From positions 1 through 12,372 of the forward strand of contig DGVV01000027.1 of NCBI GenBank assembly GCA_002395085.1: 12,372 nt of DNA. The letters are read 5' to 3'. This stretch comes from Ruminococcus sp. UBA4275 (GTDB lineage Bacteria; Bacillota; Clostridia; Oscillospirales; Ruminococcaceae). Position numbers and translations under genes: made by a program. This document shows, in pieces, positions 1 to 5,918 of the stretch (its first letter is position 1; each line of letters begins with the position of its first letter). Below the pieces are notes generated by a model. That model had not been told where the DNA came from. It worked only from the letters and a program-made list of their open reading frames with translations, and did not search any database.

Positions 1-1139
1 ACGGCAGCGGCAAGAGCTTCCTGCTCCAGACCATCCGCAACTATGCCATGGAGCGCGGATTTGCCGTCTGCGATGCCGACCTCTCGCCGGAGCGCAGATT
101 GCAGGGCGCAAACGGGCAGGGGCTTGCGACTTATAAGGAGCTGATGCAGAATCTCTCCACCAAAACCAAGCCCGACGGCGGCGCGCTGACGCTCATCCTC
201 GACAAGTGGATCGACGGCATCCGCACGAAAACAGCCGCAGAAACCGGTCTTGCACTCACGGATCCTGCGTTTCACGCGCAGGTGCGCCGGCAGATCTATG
301 CGGTCATCAGCAGCTTGCAGGAGATGGTTCACGGCTTTGAATTTGCGGCGCTGCTTGAAAAATACTATCAGGCGTTTCTGGATGACAACGCCGAACTGAA
401 AGCCAGCATCATCAAATGGTTCCGCGGCGAATATCAGAACAAAACCGAAGCCAAAGCCGCACTCGGCGTCAATATCTGCATCCGCGATGACGACTGGTAC
501 GAATACATCAAACTGTTTGCTGCGTTCCTGCGGCAGGCGGGCTATCAAGGCCTGCTCGTGCTGGTCGATGAACTCGTCAACCTCTACAAGATTCCGCAGA
601 AGGTCTCGCGCGAAAAGAATTACGAAAAAATTCTCACCATGTACAATGACACCATGCAGGGCAAGGCACAGTACATCGGCATCATCATGTGCGGCACGCC
701 GCAGTGCATGGAAGATCCTCGCCGCGGGCTCTTTTCATACGATGCGCTGCGTTCCCGTCTCGCAGACGGCAAATTCAGCGAGGGGCAGGTCAATCTGCAT
801 CAGCCGATTATCCGCCTGACCGCACTCGGTCCTGCGCAGATGCGCATTCTCGTGGAAAAACTGGCTGAAATACACGCTTCCCTCTACGGCTATGAACAGA
901 TCGTTTCGCCGGAGGATATGGATGCGTTCATCCGCATCGAATTCGGACGCATCGGCGCGGACAGCAATCTCACCCCGCGTGAGGTCATCCGCGATTTCAT
1001 CGAAGTACTGGACATCATTCAGCAGAATCCGGATACCAATGTCGCCGCGCTGCTCGGCTCAGACGATTTCCGGTTTACGCAGACAGCACTGGAATCGCAG
1101 GAGACCGTCGAGGAGGAATTCGCTGAATTCACCCTCTGA
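1..1139 (+). CDS. BREX-type (BrxC/BrxD, DUF2791) P-loop ATPase, 5' truncated by window
   Basis: The reading frame is open from base 3 to the TGA at 1137-1139, giving 378 visible residues. The first ATG at 48 is internal, because the codons before it encode GSGKSFLL, the end of a Walker A motif, so the true start lies left of the window. A Walker B motif LLVLVDE has its Asp-Glu at visible residues 189-190 (bases 567-572). It is followed by a hydrophobic strand ending in CGTP (IIMCGTP), a plausible sensor segment, and by FSYDALRSRL. This layout matches the BrxC/BrxD ATPase family (formerly DUF2791), found in BREX phage-defence loci and in some Ter-type stress loci, where the ATPase is thought to work with helicases on DNA. 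The C-terminus is acidic (ETVEEEFAEF). A related helicase lies downstream at 3513-5834 but is not adjacent. The family call is fairly secure. BrxD rather than another DUF2791 ATPase, and any defence role, are inferences. Confidence 0.8.
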   Translation, partial: GSGKSFLLQTIRNYAMERGFAVCDADLSPERRLQGANGQGLATYKELMQNLSTKTKPDGGALTLILDKWIDGIRTKTAAETGLALTDPAFHAQVRRQIYAVISSLQEMVHGFEFAALLEKYYQAFLDDNAELKASIIKWFRGEYQNKTEAKAALGVNICIRDDDWYEYIKLFAAFLRQAGYQGLLVLVDELVNLYKIPQKVSREKNYEKILTMYNDTMQGKAQYIGIIMCGTPQCMEDPRRGLFSYDALRSRLADGKFSEGQVNLHQPIIRLTALGPAQMRILVEKLAEIHASLYGYEQIVSPEDMDAFIRIEFGRIGADSNLTPREVIRDFIEVLDIIQQNPDTNVAALLGSDDFRFTQTALESQETVEEEFAEFTL

Positions 1140-1169
1140 AATCCCATCCGCATCTCCCTTGCAGACAGC

Positions 1170-1229
1170 ATGAGGAGTGCGGAATGTGCGGCATCCCGAA
1201 GCGGACGCTTTGCATTCCACACTCCTCAT
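1170..1229. repeat. Long intergenic hairpin
   Basis: Arms 1170-1186 (ATGAGGAGTGCGGAATG) and 1213-1229 (CATTCCACACTCCTCAT) form a 17-bp stem with one C/A mismatch at 1180/1219. GCG 1188-1190 can also pair with CGC 1206-1208 inside the loop. The hairpin starts 30 bases after the ATPase stop codon. It is not followed by a proper T-run (ACATTCGTTTG follows), so it is a poor textbook terminator, although it could still end or attenuate transcription. Its near-perfect, purine-rich arm resembles the small interspersed palindromic repeats (MITE-like) of clostridial genomes. That assignment is inference, as only one copy is visible here. Confidence 0.7.
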
Positions 1230-1275
1230 ACATTCGTTTGCAGGAGCAAGAATAAAATCAAAGGAGTTTTTACCA

Positions 1276-1971
1276 ATGACCAAACTGAAGATTTCTGCAT
1301 TTGCTGCATCCGCTGTGATGCTCATTTCCCTGTGCGGCTGCGGACAGGATGCCGCAAACGGCGAGGCAGGCACCACCGCCCCCGCCGCTGCAAACAGCGC
1401 TTCTGCTGAGAACAGCGCCGCGGAGACTGCCGCAGCAGACGGCAATTCGTTCATCATCACGCTGTATCCGAAGTACGCACCGATTACCTGCGAGAACTTC
1501 GAGAAGCTCGTTACTGACGGCTTCTATGACGGTCTCACCTTCCACCGCGTTGTCGATGACTTCATGGCGCAGGGCGGCGATCCCGAAGGCACCGGTATGG
1601 GCGGCAGCGACAAGAACATCAAGGGCGAATTCAGCAACAACGGCGTCAAGAATGATCTCTCGCACAAGCGCGGTGTCATCTCCATGGCGCGCAACGGCTA
1701 CGATATGGACAGCGCTTCCAGCCAGTTCTTCATCTGCTACACCGACTGCTCCCAGTGGCTTGACGGCGATTACGCCGCGTTCGGTGAGGTCACCGAAGGC
1801 ATGGAAGTTGTCGATGATTTCCTCAAGGTCGAGCGCGTGGTGGGCAGCGACGGCGCACAATCCTCCCCGACTACCCCGATTGTCATGGACAAGGTTGTCA
1901 TGATCGAGGATGACGCGGACGGCAATCCGCGTGTGCAGGTCACGATGCAGGACTTCCTCCCGAAGGGCTAA
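1276..1971 (+). CDS. Cyclophilin-type peptidyl-prolyl cis-trans isomerase, lipoprotein
   Basis: The product is 231 residues and is predicted to isomerise X-Pro bonds, helping exported proteins fold outside the membrane. The start at 1276 is chosen because AAAGGAG (1260-1266) precedes it by nine bases and because it opens directly into a lipoprotein signal: basic MTKLK, a hydrophobic stretch, then a lipobox LCGC with Cys22 as the likely lipidated residue. An in-frame ATG at 1177 would only add residues encoded by the hairpin. A low-complexity Ala/Glu/Thr linker (about 23-56) tethers the cyclophilin domain (about 57-212). Family signatures are FHRVVDDFMAQGGDP (89-103, catalytic Arg91), SASSQFF (146-152) and WLDGDYAAFGEV (161-172). 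Both neighbours are probably separate units: the hairpin lies upstream and the convergent Xre operon downstream. The stop TAA (1969-1971) overlaps the convergent gene's stop. Confidence 0.92.
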   Translation: MTKLKISAFAASAVMLISLCGCGQDAANGEAGTTAPAAANSASAENSAAETAAADGNSFIITLYPKYAPITCENFEKLVTDGFYDGLTFHRVVDDFMAQGGDPEGTGMGGSDKNIKGEFSNNGVKNDLSHKRGVISMARNGYDMDSASSQFFICYTDCSQWLDGDYAAFGEVTEGMEVVDDFLKVERVVGSDGAQSSPTTPIVMDKVVMIEDDADGNPRVQVTMQDFLPKG

Positions 1972-2201
1972 TCTTCCGGATCCTCTGCATCGTCATCATC
2001 TTCGGTATATTCCAGGATGTCTCCCGGCTGGCAGTGCAGCGCTTTGCAGACCGCGTTCAGGGTCGAGAAGCGGATTGCACTGACCTTGCCGGTCTTGAGC
2101 TTGGAAAGATTGACATTGCTGACGCCGACCTTTTCGCTCAGCTCATTGAGACTCATTTTCCGGTCTGCCATGACGCGGTCAAGCCGCAAAATAATTGCCA
2201 T
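1968..2201 (-). CDS. Small Xre/Cro-type HTH regulator of the DUF2975-associated family
   Basis: This 77-residue DNA-binding protein has a Cro/C1-type helix-turn-helix: MSLNELSEKVGVSNVNLSKLKTG (about 16-38), with the recognition helix near 28-38, then CQPGDILEY (57-65), the typical end of the fold. An acidic tail (EDDDDAEDPED) follows. The family resembles Bacillus YozG, which sits next to the DUF2975 protein YoaS. Here it is the last gene of a three-gene operon, nine bases after the preceding stop, with GGCGG in that gap as a modest ribosome binding site. By family habit it should regulate its own operon. The duplicated TTTATCGTTTATCG-containing sites at 3386-3405 and 3472-3491 are the best candidate targets (inference). 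The stop codon overlaps that of the convergent isomerase gene, so no terminator fits between them. Confidence 0.9.
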   Translation of the reverse strand: MAIILRLDRVMADRKMSLNELSEKVGVSNVNLSKLKTGKVSAIRFSTLNAVCKALHCQPGDILEYTEDDDDAEDPED

Positions 2202-2210
2202 GATACCGCC

Positions 2211-2729
2211 TCACAATGTCTCGTCGGATTCCTGCTGGAGCATTGTTCCGTAATAGACGATCTCACGGATAAAGAGCAGCAGCAGACAGATTCCGATGAA
2301 AAATCCGTTGCATCCCACAATCAAAATGAGCAGACCGTTTCGCATCCGGATCAAAAGAGATTCATCCGTTACGGTAAAGATGTAGAGCAGCGCCTCGGTC
2401 AGCGCGGGCAGCACCGACAATACACCCATAAGAATCGCCGTCACTTTCAGTGACCGGACATTCTGCACTGTATAGGGCAGACCGTTCCTGCACAGCCGCC
2501 ACAGCATCGGCAGAAGCTGTACACAAATTACAAGCGAAATCACCGACGTAATCAGCATTACAGCAGTTAAGGAAATATCAACAGTGAAGGATCCCGCCAA
2601 AGCTTGGAGTAACGGCAACAGTTTTCTGCCGGTGATGATAATTCCCAGCGCTGCCATCACCAGCGCCGCTTTGCCAATGATCTGCATCCGCTTTGTCAGC
2701 TGCTCTGAAGTCATTTGCTGCATATTCAT
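2211..2729 (-). CDS. DUF2975 four-helix membrane protein (operon gene 2)
   Basis: The product is 172 residues with predicted membrane segments at about 17-33, 52-72, 96-118 and 132-155. Its function is unknown. It carries the DUF2975 signature between helices 2 and 3, LWRLCRNGLPYTVQNVRSLK (76-95), and the short polar C-terminal tail LQQESDETL. The start is supported by a perfect AAGGAGGT (complement of 2737-2744) seven bases upstream. The gene lies 18 bases after the upstream DUF2975 gene and nine bases before the Xre gene, so the three are almost certainly cotranscribed. DUF2975 proteins are usually paired with a small Xre regulator. Whether they sense something at the membrane and pass it to the regulator is not established, so I do not assign a role. 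Base composition is visibly lower in GC than in the plus-strand genes on either side. Confidence 0.85.
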   Translation of the reverse strand: MNMQQMTSEQLTKRMQIIGKAALVMAALGIIITGRKLLPLLQALAGSFTVDISLTAVMLITSVISLVICVQLLPMLWRLCRNGLPYTVQNVRSLKVTAILMGVLSVLPALTEALLYIFTVTDESLLIRMRNGLLILIVGCNGFFIGICLLLLFIREIVYYGTMLQQESDETL

Positions 2730-2747
2730 AAACTGTACCTCCTTGCA

Positions 2748-3302
2748 TTACAGGGTTTCATCTGATTCTTGCTGGAGCGCTGCGCCGTATGCGGCAATCT
2801 CCGTACAGAGAAACAGCATCCCGAAAAACCAGACGGACAGGTTCTTCTCAAAAATCATAACAAAACACTGCCGGAAATATCCCTTGAAGCTCAGAGCCGG
2901 CAGAAACGGAAGGTTTTGCAGCAGCGGCAGCCCTGCGCGTATGCCCATCAGCAGCGTACAGATGCGCAGTGTCTTCACATTCTTCTGCGTAAACGGGACG
3001 CCGTCTTTGCGGATGCGCCGGTACAGGATGACCGTCAGCACCAGAATGGCGATCAGGATTGCGGTGTTTGGCAGCGTGTCCTTCCAGAAATCGTCGTAGT
3101 AGCCCATGCCCGTCTGAATATGGGAAAGGAAATCCGTGCCCTCACCGTACTGCGTGACATAGATCCGGTACATATAAAAACTGGACAGAAGCCGGAGCAG
3201 CTCCCAGACAACGGCAAACCATGTCAGGCGCACTGCCCATTTTCCGAATTTTTGGATGCGGTTTGTCAATTCTGTTTTCAGTTGATCGTGATTGTGTTTC
3301 AT
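2748..3302 (-). CDS. DUF2975 four-helix membrane protein (operon gene 1)
   Basis: The product is 184 residues from the ATG at 3302-3300, with predicted membrane segments at about 23-42, 76-94, 110-133 and 148-170. I chose this start over an upstream in-frame ATG at 3362 because AGGGAGGG (complement of 3309-3316) sits six bases before it, and because the upstream codons overlap the -10 element of the promoter. The DUF2975 signature is RRIRKDGVPFTQKNVKTLR (95-113). The tail LQQESDETL is identical to that of the next gene, although the rest is well diverged. The longer first extracytoplasmic loop (about 43-75, rich in Tyr, Gly and Asp) distinguishes it from its paralogue. It is the promoter-proximal gene of the Xre operon. 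Function is unknown. Confidence 0.85.
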   Translation of the reverse strand: MKHNHDQLKTELTNRIQKFGKWAVRLTWFAVVWELLRLLSSFYMYRIYVTQYGEGTDFLSHIQTGMGYYDDFWKDTLPNTAILIAILVLTVILYRRIRKDGVPFTQKNVKTLRICTLLMGIRAGLPLLQNLPFLPALSFKGYFRQCFVMIFEKNLSVWFFGMLFLCTEIAAYGAALQQESDETL

Positions 3303-3325
3303 TCTAATCCCTCCCTGTGAAATTG

Positions 3326-3344
3326 CAGATCGCCGGCTGATCTG
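3326..3344 (-). promoter_or_regulatory. Small dyad at the start of the DUF2975 operon leader
   Basis: CAGATC (3326-3331) and GATCTG (3339-3344) form a perfect 6-bp stem around a 7-base loop containing GCCGGC. It lies between the predicted transcription start (about 3346) and the ribosome binding site at 3309-3316. It could be an operator half-site pair or a 5' stabilising hairpin. No function is proved by the sequence. Confidence 0.4.
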
Positions 3345-3352
3345 TTGTCTAT

Positions 3353-3381
3353 AGGATAGCACAGCATTTTACGTTTGTCAA
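3353..3381 (-). promoter_or_regulatory. Sigma-A-type promoter of the DUF2975-Xre operon
   Basis: Read on the minus strand, a consensus -35 TTGACA (complement of 3376-3381) is followed by a 17-base spacer and the -10 TATCCT (complement of 3353-3358, four of six consensus bases). Predicted transcription starts near 3346, about 44 bases before the DUF2975 ATG at 3302. The 20-bp repeat copy at 3386-3405 begins four bases upstream of the -35, a position suited to an activator or an upstream operator. Confidence 0.75.
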
Positions 3382-3385
3382 CTAC

Positions 3386-3405
3386 TTTTTATCGTTTATC
3401 GTTAA
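3386..3405. promoter_or_regulatory. Direct repeat copy 1, candidate Xre-binding site
   Basis: The sequence TTTTTATCGTTTATCGTTAA recurs exactly at 3472-3491, 86 bases away in the same orientation. Inside it, TTTATCG is itself repeated in tandem. This copy sits directly upstream of the -35 of the DUF2975-Xre promoter. Binding by the operon's own Xre protein is an inference from position and repetition. Confidence 0.6.
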
Positions 3406-3411
3406 TTTTCA

Positions 3412-3464
3412 GCAAACTGCATGAGCAAAGGCAGGTTCATCCCGCCCCTGTTGATGCATTTTGC
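3412..3464. repeat. Imperfect palindrome centred between the two 20-bp repeats
   Basis: GCAAACTGCAT (3412-3422) is the reverse complement of ATGCATTTTGC (3454-3464) except at one position, with weaker dyad symmetry continuing inward (CAGG 3432-3435 with CCTG 3447-3450). The centre at about 3438 coincides with the midpoint of the two flanking 20-bp direct repeats. It could be a compound operator between divergent genes or a small inserted palindromic element with duplicated flanks. Confidence 0.55.
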
Positions 3465-3491
3465 CGATAAATTTTTATCGTTTATCGTTAA
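3465..3491. promoter_or_regulatory. Direct repeat copy 2 with overlapping dyad, upstream of the helicase gene
   Basis: The exact 20-bp repeat (3472-3491) is here preceded by CGATAAA (3465-3471), creating a perfect 16-bp dyad CGATAAA-TT-TTTATCG at 3465-3480 that copy 1 lacks. The site ends five bases before the helicase ribosome binding site (GAAGGAGG, 3497-3504). A protein bound here could control helicase transcription as well as the divergent operon. A weak plus-strand promoter, TTGATG 3451-3456 with TTTATC 3474-3479 at 17-base spacing, would overlap it, but I regard that promoter as speculative. Confidence 0.5.
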
Positions 3492-3512
3492 ATTCAGAAG
3501 GAGGCTCTCCGC

Positions 3513-5834
3513 ATGGACGCATTCAGCCGCTATGCACCCTTTATTCAGGAGTATATTTTTCGCAGCGGCTGGGAGAAGCTCCGTGCCGTGCAGGTCGCCG
3601 CTGCCGATGCCATTTTCAATACCGATCAGAATGTGCTGATCTCTGCGTCCACGGCATCCGGCAAGACCGAAGCCGCCTTCTTCCCCGTACTGACGCTGCT
3701 CTCCGAAGAGTCGCCTGCGTCGATCGGGGCAGTCTATATCGCGCCGCTGAAAGCGCTCATTAACGACCAGTTTGACCGCATGACCGTGCTCTGTGAGGAT
3801 GCAGACATTCCGGTCTGGCGCTGGCACGGCGATGTCGGACAGTCGCAGAAGGCAAGGCTCATCAAAAAGCCCTCCGGCATCCTCCAGATTACGCCGGAAT
3901 CGCTCGAAGCACTCATGCTTCATAAGCACGCCGCCATCCCGAAGCTGTTTCACGATCTGCGCTTTGTCATCATTGACGAGGTACACTCGCTCCTGCGCGG
4001 TGACCGCGGCGGGCAGACGCTCTGTCTCATCGAACGGCTCAGCGATCTCTCCGGCGCTGACCCGCGGCGCATCGGGCTCTCCGCAACCATCGGTGACCTC
4101 GAACAGACCGCGCAGTATCTTGCGGCAGGCTCAAAGCGGGGCACGGTCATCCCGCGCATTGAACAGCAGAAAACAACGTGGCGGCTCTCTATGGAGCATT
4201 TCTATGTAATGGATACGCAGGCTGCCGAAAATGAACAGCAGCCCGCCATGATGTCGCTCTGCAAGGATTACTACGCACTCGATCTCCCGCAGCAGGTGCT
4301 GCATCCGGATGCACCGGAGATCGACACGCCCGAACCCGAACGCGATACCCCGCCGCAGCACGCCGACCCCGGTTACGGCTACATCTTCTCGCATACACGC
4401 GGCAAAAAATGTCTCGTGTTCGTCAATTCGCGTGAAGAATGCGAAGCCGTCACAACCTCGCTGCGCCAATACTGTGCCGCAAACCGTGAGCCGGACCGCT
4501 TTCTCATCCACCACGGCAATCTCAGCGCCGCATTCCGCGAATCTGCTGAGGAACTGATGAAGGATGAGGAGCAGATTCTCACAACCGTCACCACCGCAAC
4601 GCTCGAACTCGGCATCGACATCGGCAAGCTCGAACGCGCCTTTCAGCTCGATGCACCGTTTACGGTGTCGTCGTTTTTGCAGCGGATGGGACGCACCGGC
4701 AGACGCGGTCTGCCGCCGGAAATGTGGTTCGTGATGCGCGAGGATGAACCCGAAGCCCGCGCCATGCTGCCCTCTACCGTCCCGTGGAAGCTCTTGCAGG
4801 GCATCGCACTGGTGCAGCTCTACGCCGAGGAAAAATGGGTTGAGCCGCCGAAACTCGACCGCCTGCCCTTCTCGCTGCTCTATCACCAGACGCTCAGCGT
4901 TCTCGCCGCAAACGGCGAAATGACCCCCGCACAGCTCGCAGGGCGCGTCCTGAAATTGCAGCCCTTCCGCCGCATCACGCTGGATGACTACCGCATCCTG
5001 CTCAATCACCTCATTGACAAAGACCATATCCAGAAAACCGAACGCGGCGGGCTGATCGTCGGGCTGGCAGGCGAAAAGGTCGTCAACCACTTCAAATTCT
5101 ATGCCGTCTTTCAGGACAGCGAGGAATTCACTGTTCGCAGCGATGCGCAGGAGATCGGCACGATTGTCCTGCCGCCGCCCGCCGGTGAGAAAATCGCAAT
5201 CGCTGGCCATGTCTGGGTCGTGGATGAGGTCGATTTTGAGCGGCATCTGGTCTACTGCACCATGATTGAAGGCAAAGTACCCGCCTATTTCGGAGACTGC
5301 CCCGGCGACATCCAGACCAAAATTCTCGAACGGATGCGGCAGGCGCTGCGCGAGGAGGTCATGTATCCGTATCTCATGAAAAACGCGCAGGCACGTCTGA
5401 AACTCGCACGGCATACCGCCGCGAACGCCGGCATTGACCGCGAACCGCTCATCCGCATGGGCGAAACCTCTTGGGCGCTGTTCCCGTGGCTGGGCAATTA
5501 CGCCTTCCTCGCGCTGGAACGCTTCCTCAAGATCAAATGCGCTGCGGCGCTCGGTCTGCGGGGACTCTCCCCCGCCCGTCCCTACTACATCACCTTCCAG
5601 ATGCGCGCTGACCGCGAAACCTTCTTCCGCGTTCTGCGCGAGGAAGCGGCAAAGGATTTTGACCCGATGGAGCTGGTCTATCCTGATGAGCTGCCGCTCT
5701 TTGAAAAGTACGACGAATTCGTGCCGCCGGAACTGGTCCGCAAGGGCTTTGCGTGCGGCATCCTCAATATCAGCGAAATGAAAGCGCGCATCGCGGACTG
5801 GACAGGAAGTGTCTGCGGCGATGCTCTGACATAA
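3513..5834 (+). CDS. Lhr-like superfamily 2 DEAD/DEAH helicase (BrxHI-like)
   Basis: This 773-residue ATP-dependent nucleic-acid helicase has all core motifs. Walker A is ASTASGKT (45-52), Ia is APLKALINDQ (78-87), II is DEVH (155-158) and III is SAT (190-192). The second RecA lobe starts near KCLVFVNSREECE (299-311), with V TATLELGIDIG (361-371) and VI QRMGRTGRRG (390-399). A Pro/Asp/Glu-rich segment (about 233-290) links the lobes. After the core come a winged-helix-like region and a beta segment LPPPAGEKIAIAGHVWVVDEVD (about 553-574) like that of Lhr proteins. The start is fixed by GAAGGAGG (3497-3504) eight bases before the ATG. Lhr-type helicases unwind DNA or DNA:RNA duplexes, and the BrxHI branch belongs to type 2 BREX. 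Assignment to that branch, supported by a DUF2791 ATPase gene 2.4 kb upstream, is tentative; a stand-alone repair helicase is the alternative. No clear terminator follows in the 84-base gap to the next gene. Confidence 0.85.
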   Translation: MDAFSRYAPFIQEYIFRSGWEKLRAVQVAAADAIFNTDQNVLISASTASGKTEAAFFPVLTLLSEESPASIGAVYIAPLKALINDQFDRMTVLCEDADIPVWRWHGDVGQSQKARLIKKPSGILQITPESLEALMLHKHAAIPKLFHDLRFVIIDEVHSLLRGDRGGQTLCLIERLSDLSGADPRRIGLSATIGDLEQTAQYLAAGSKRGTVIPRIEQQKTTWRLSMEHFYVMDTQAAENEQQPAMMSLCKDYYALDLPQQVLHPDAPEIDTPEPERDTPPQHADPGYGYIFSHTRGKKCLVFVNSREECEAVTTSLRQYCAANREPDRFLIHHGNLSAAFRESAEELMKDEEQILTTVTTATLELGIDIGKLERAFQLDAPFTVSSFLQRMGRTGRRGLPPEMWFVMREDEPEARAMLPSTVPWKLLQGIALVQLYAEEKWVEPPKLDRLPFSLLYHQTLSVLAANGEMTPAQLAGRVLKLQPFRRITLDDYRILLNHLIDKDHIQKTERGGLIVGLAGEKVVNHFKFYAVFQDSEEFTVRSDAQEIGTIVLPPPAGEKIAIAGHVWVVDEVDFERHLVYCTMIEGKVPAYFGDCPGDIQTKILERMRQALREEVMYPYLMKNAQARLKLARHTAANAGIDREPLIRMGETSWALFPWLGNYAFLALERFLKIKCAAALGLRGLSPARPYYITFQMRADRETFFRVLREEAAKDFDPMELVYPDELPLFEKYDEFVPPELVRKGFACGILNISEMKARIADWTGSVCGDALT

Positions 5835-5918
5835 ATCTCCGCAGCGATCCAAATACACAGGCGCGATTCGCTGCACACCCTTTCGAGAGGGATAAAGAAA
5901 AAAAGGGGAATACCAATC

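Noticed and set aside
1230..1258. Promoter for the isomerase gene with -10 TAAAAT at 1253-1258
   Set aside because: There is no acceptable -35 at 16-18 bases, and transcription would start inside or after the ribosome binding site.
1177..1275. Upstream start for the isomerase gene at 1177
   Set aside because: It would translate one hairpin arm and hide the lipoprotein signal inside the protein. The ATG at 1276 has an AAAGGAG site at good spacing.
1968..3302. Toxin-antitoxin reading of the small HTH gene with its membrane-protein neighbours
   Set aside because: Protein size, four-helix topology and the DUF2975 signature fit the YoaS/YozG-type regulatory cassette better. No known toxin family is recognisable.
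3303..3362. Upstream start at 3362 for the first DUF2975 gene
   Set aside because: These codons cover the -10 element and the predicted transcription start. AGGGAGGG before the ATG at 3302 is decisive.
3386..3491. CRISPR array
   Set aside because: There are only two repeat copies, the single spacer is itself palindromic, and no cas genes are nearby.
5867..5896. Promoter in the 84-base gap before the protease gene (TTCGCT with GGATAA)
   Set aside because: Both boxes match the consensus poorly. A promoter is likely somewhere here, but the sequence does not single one out.
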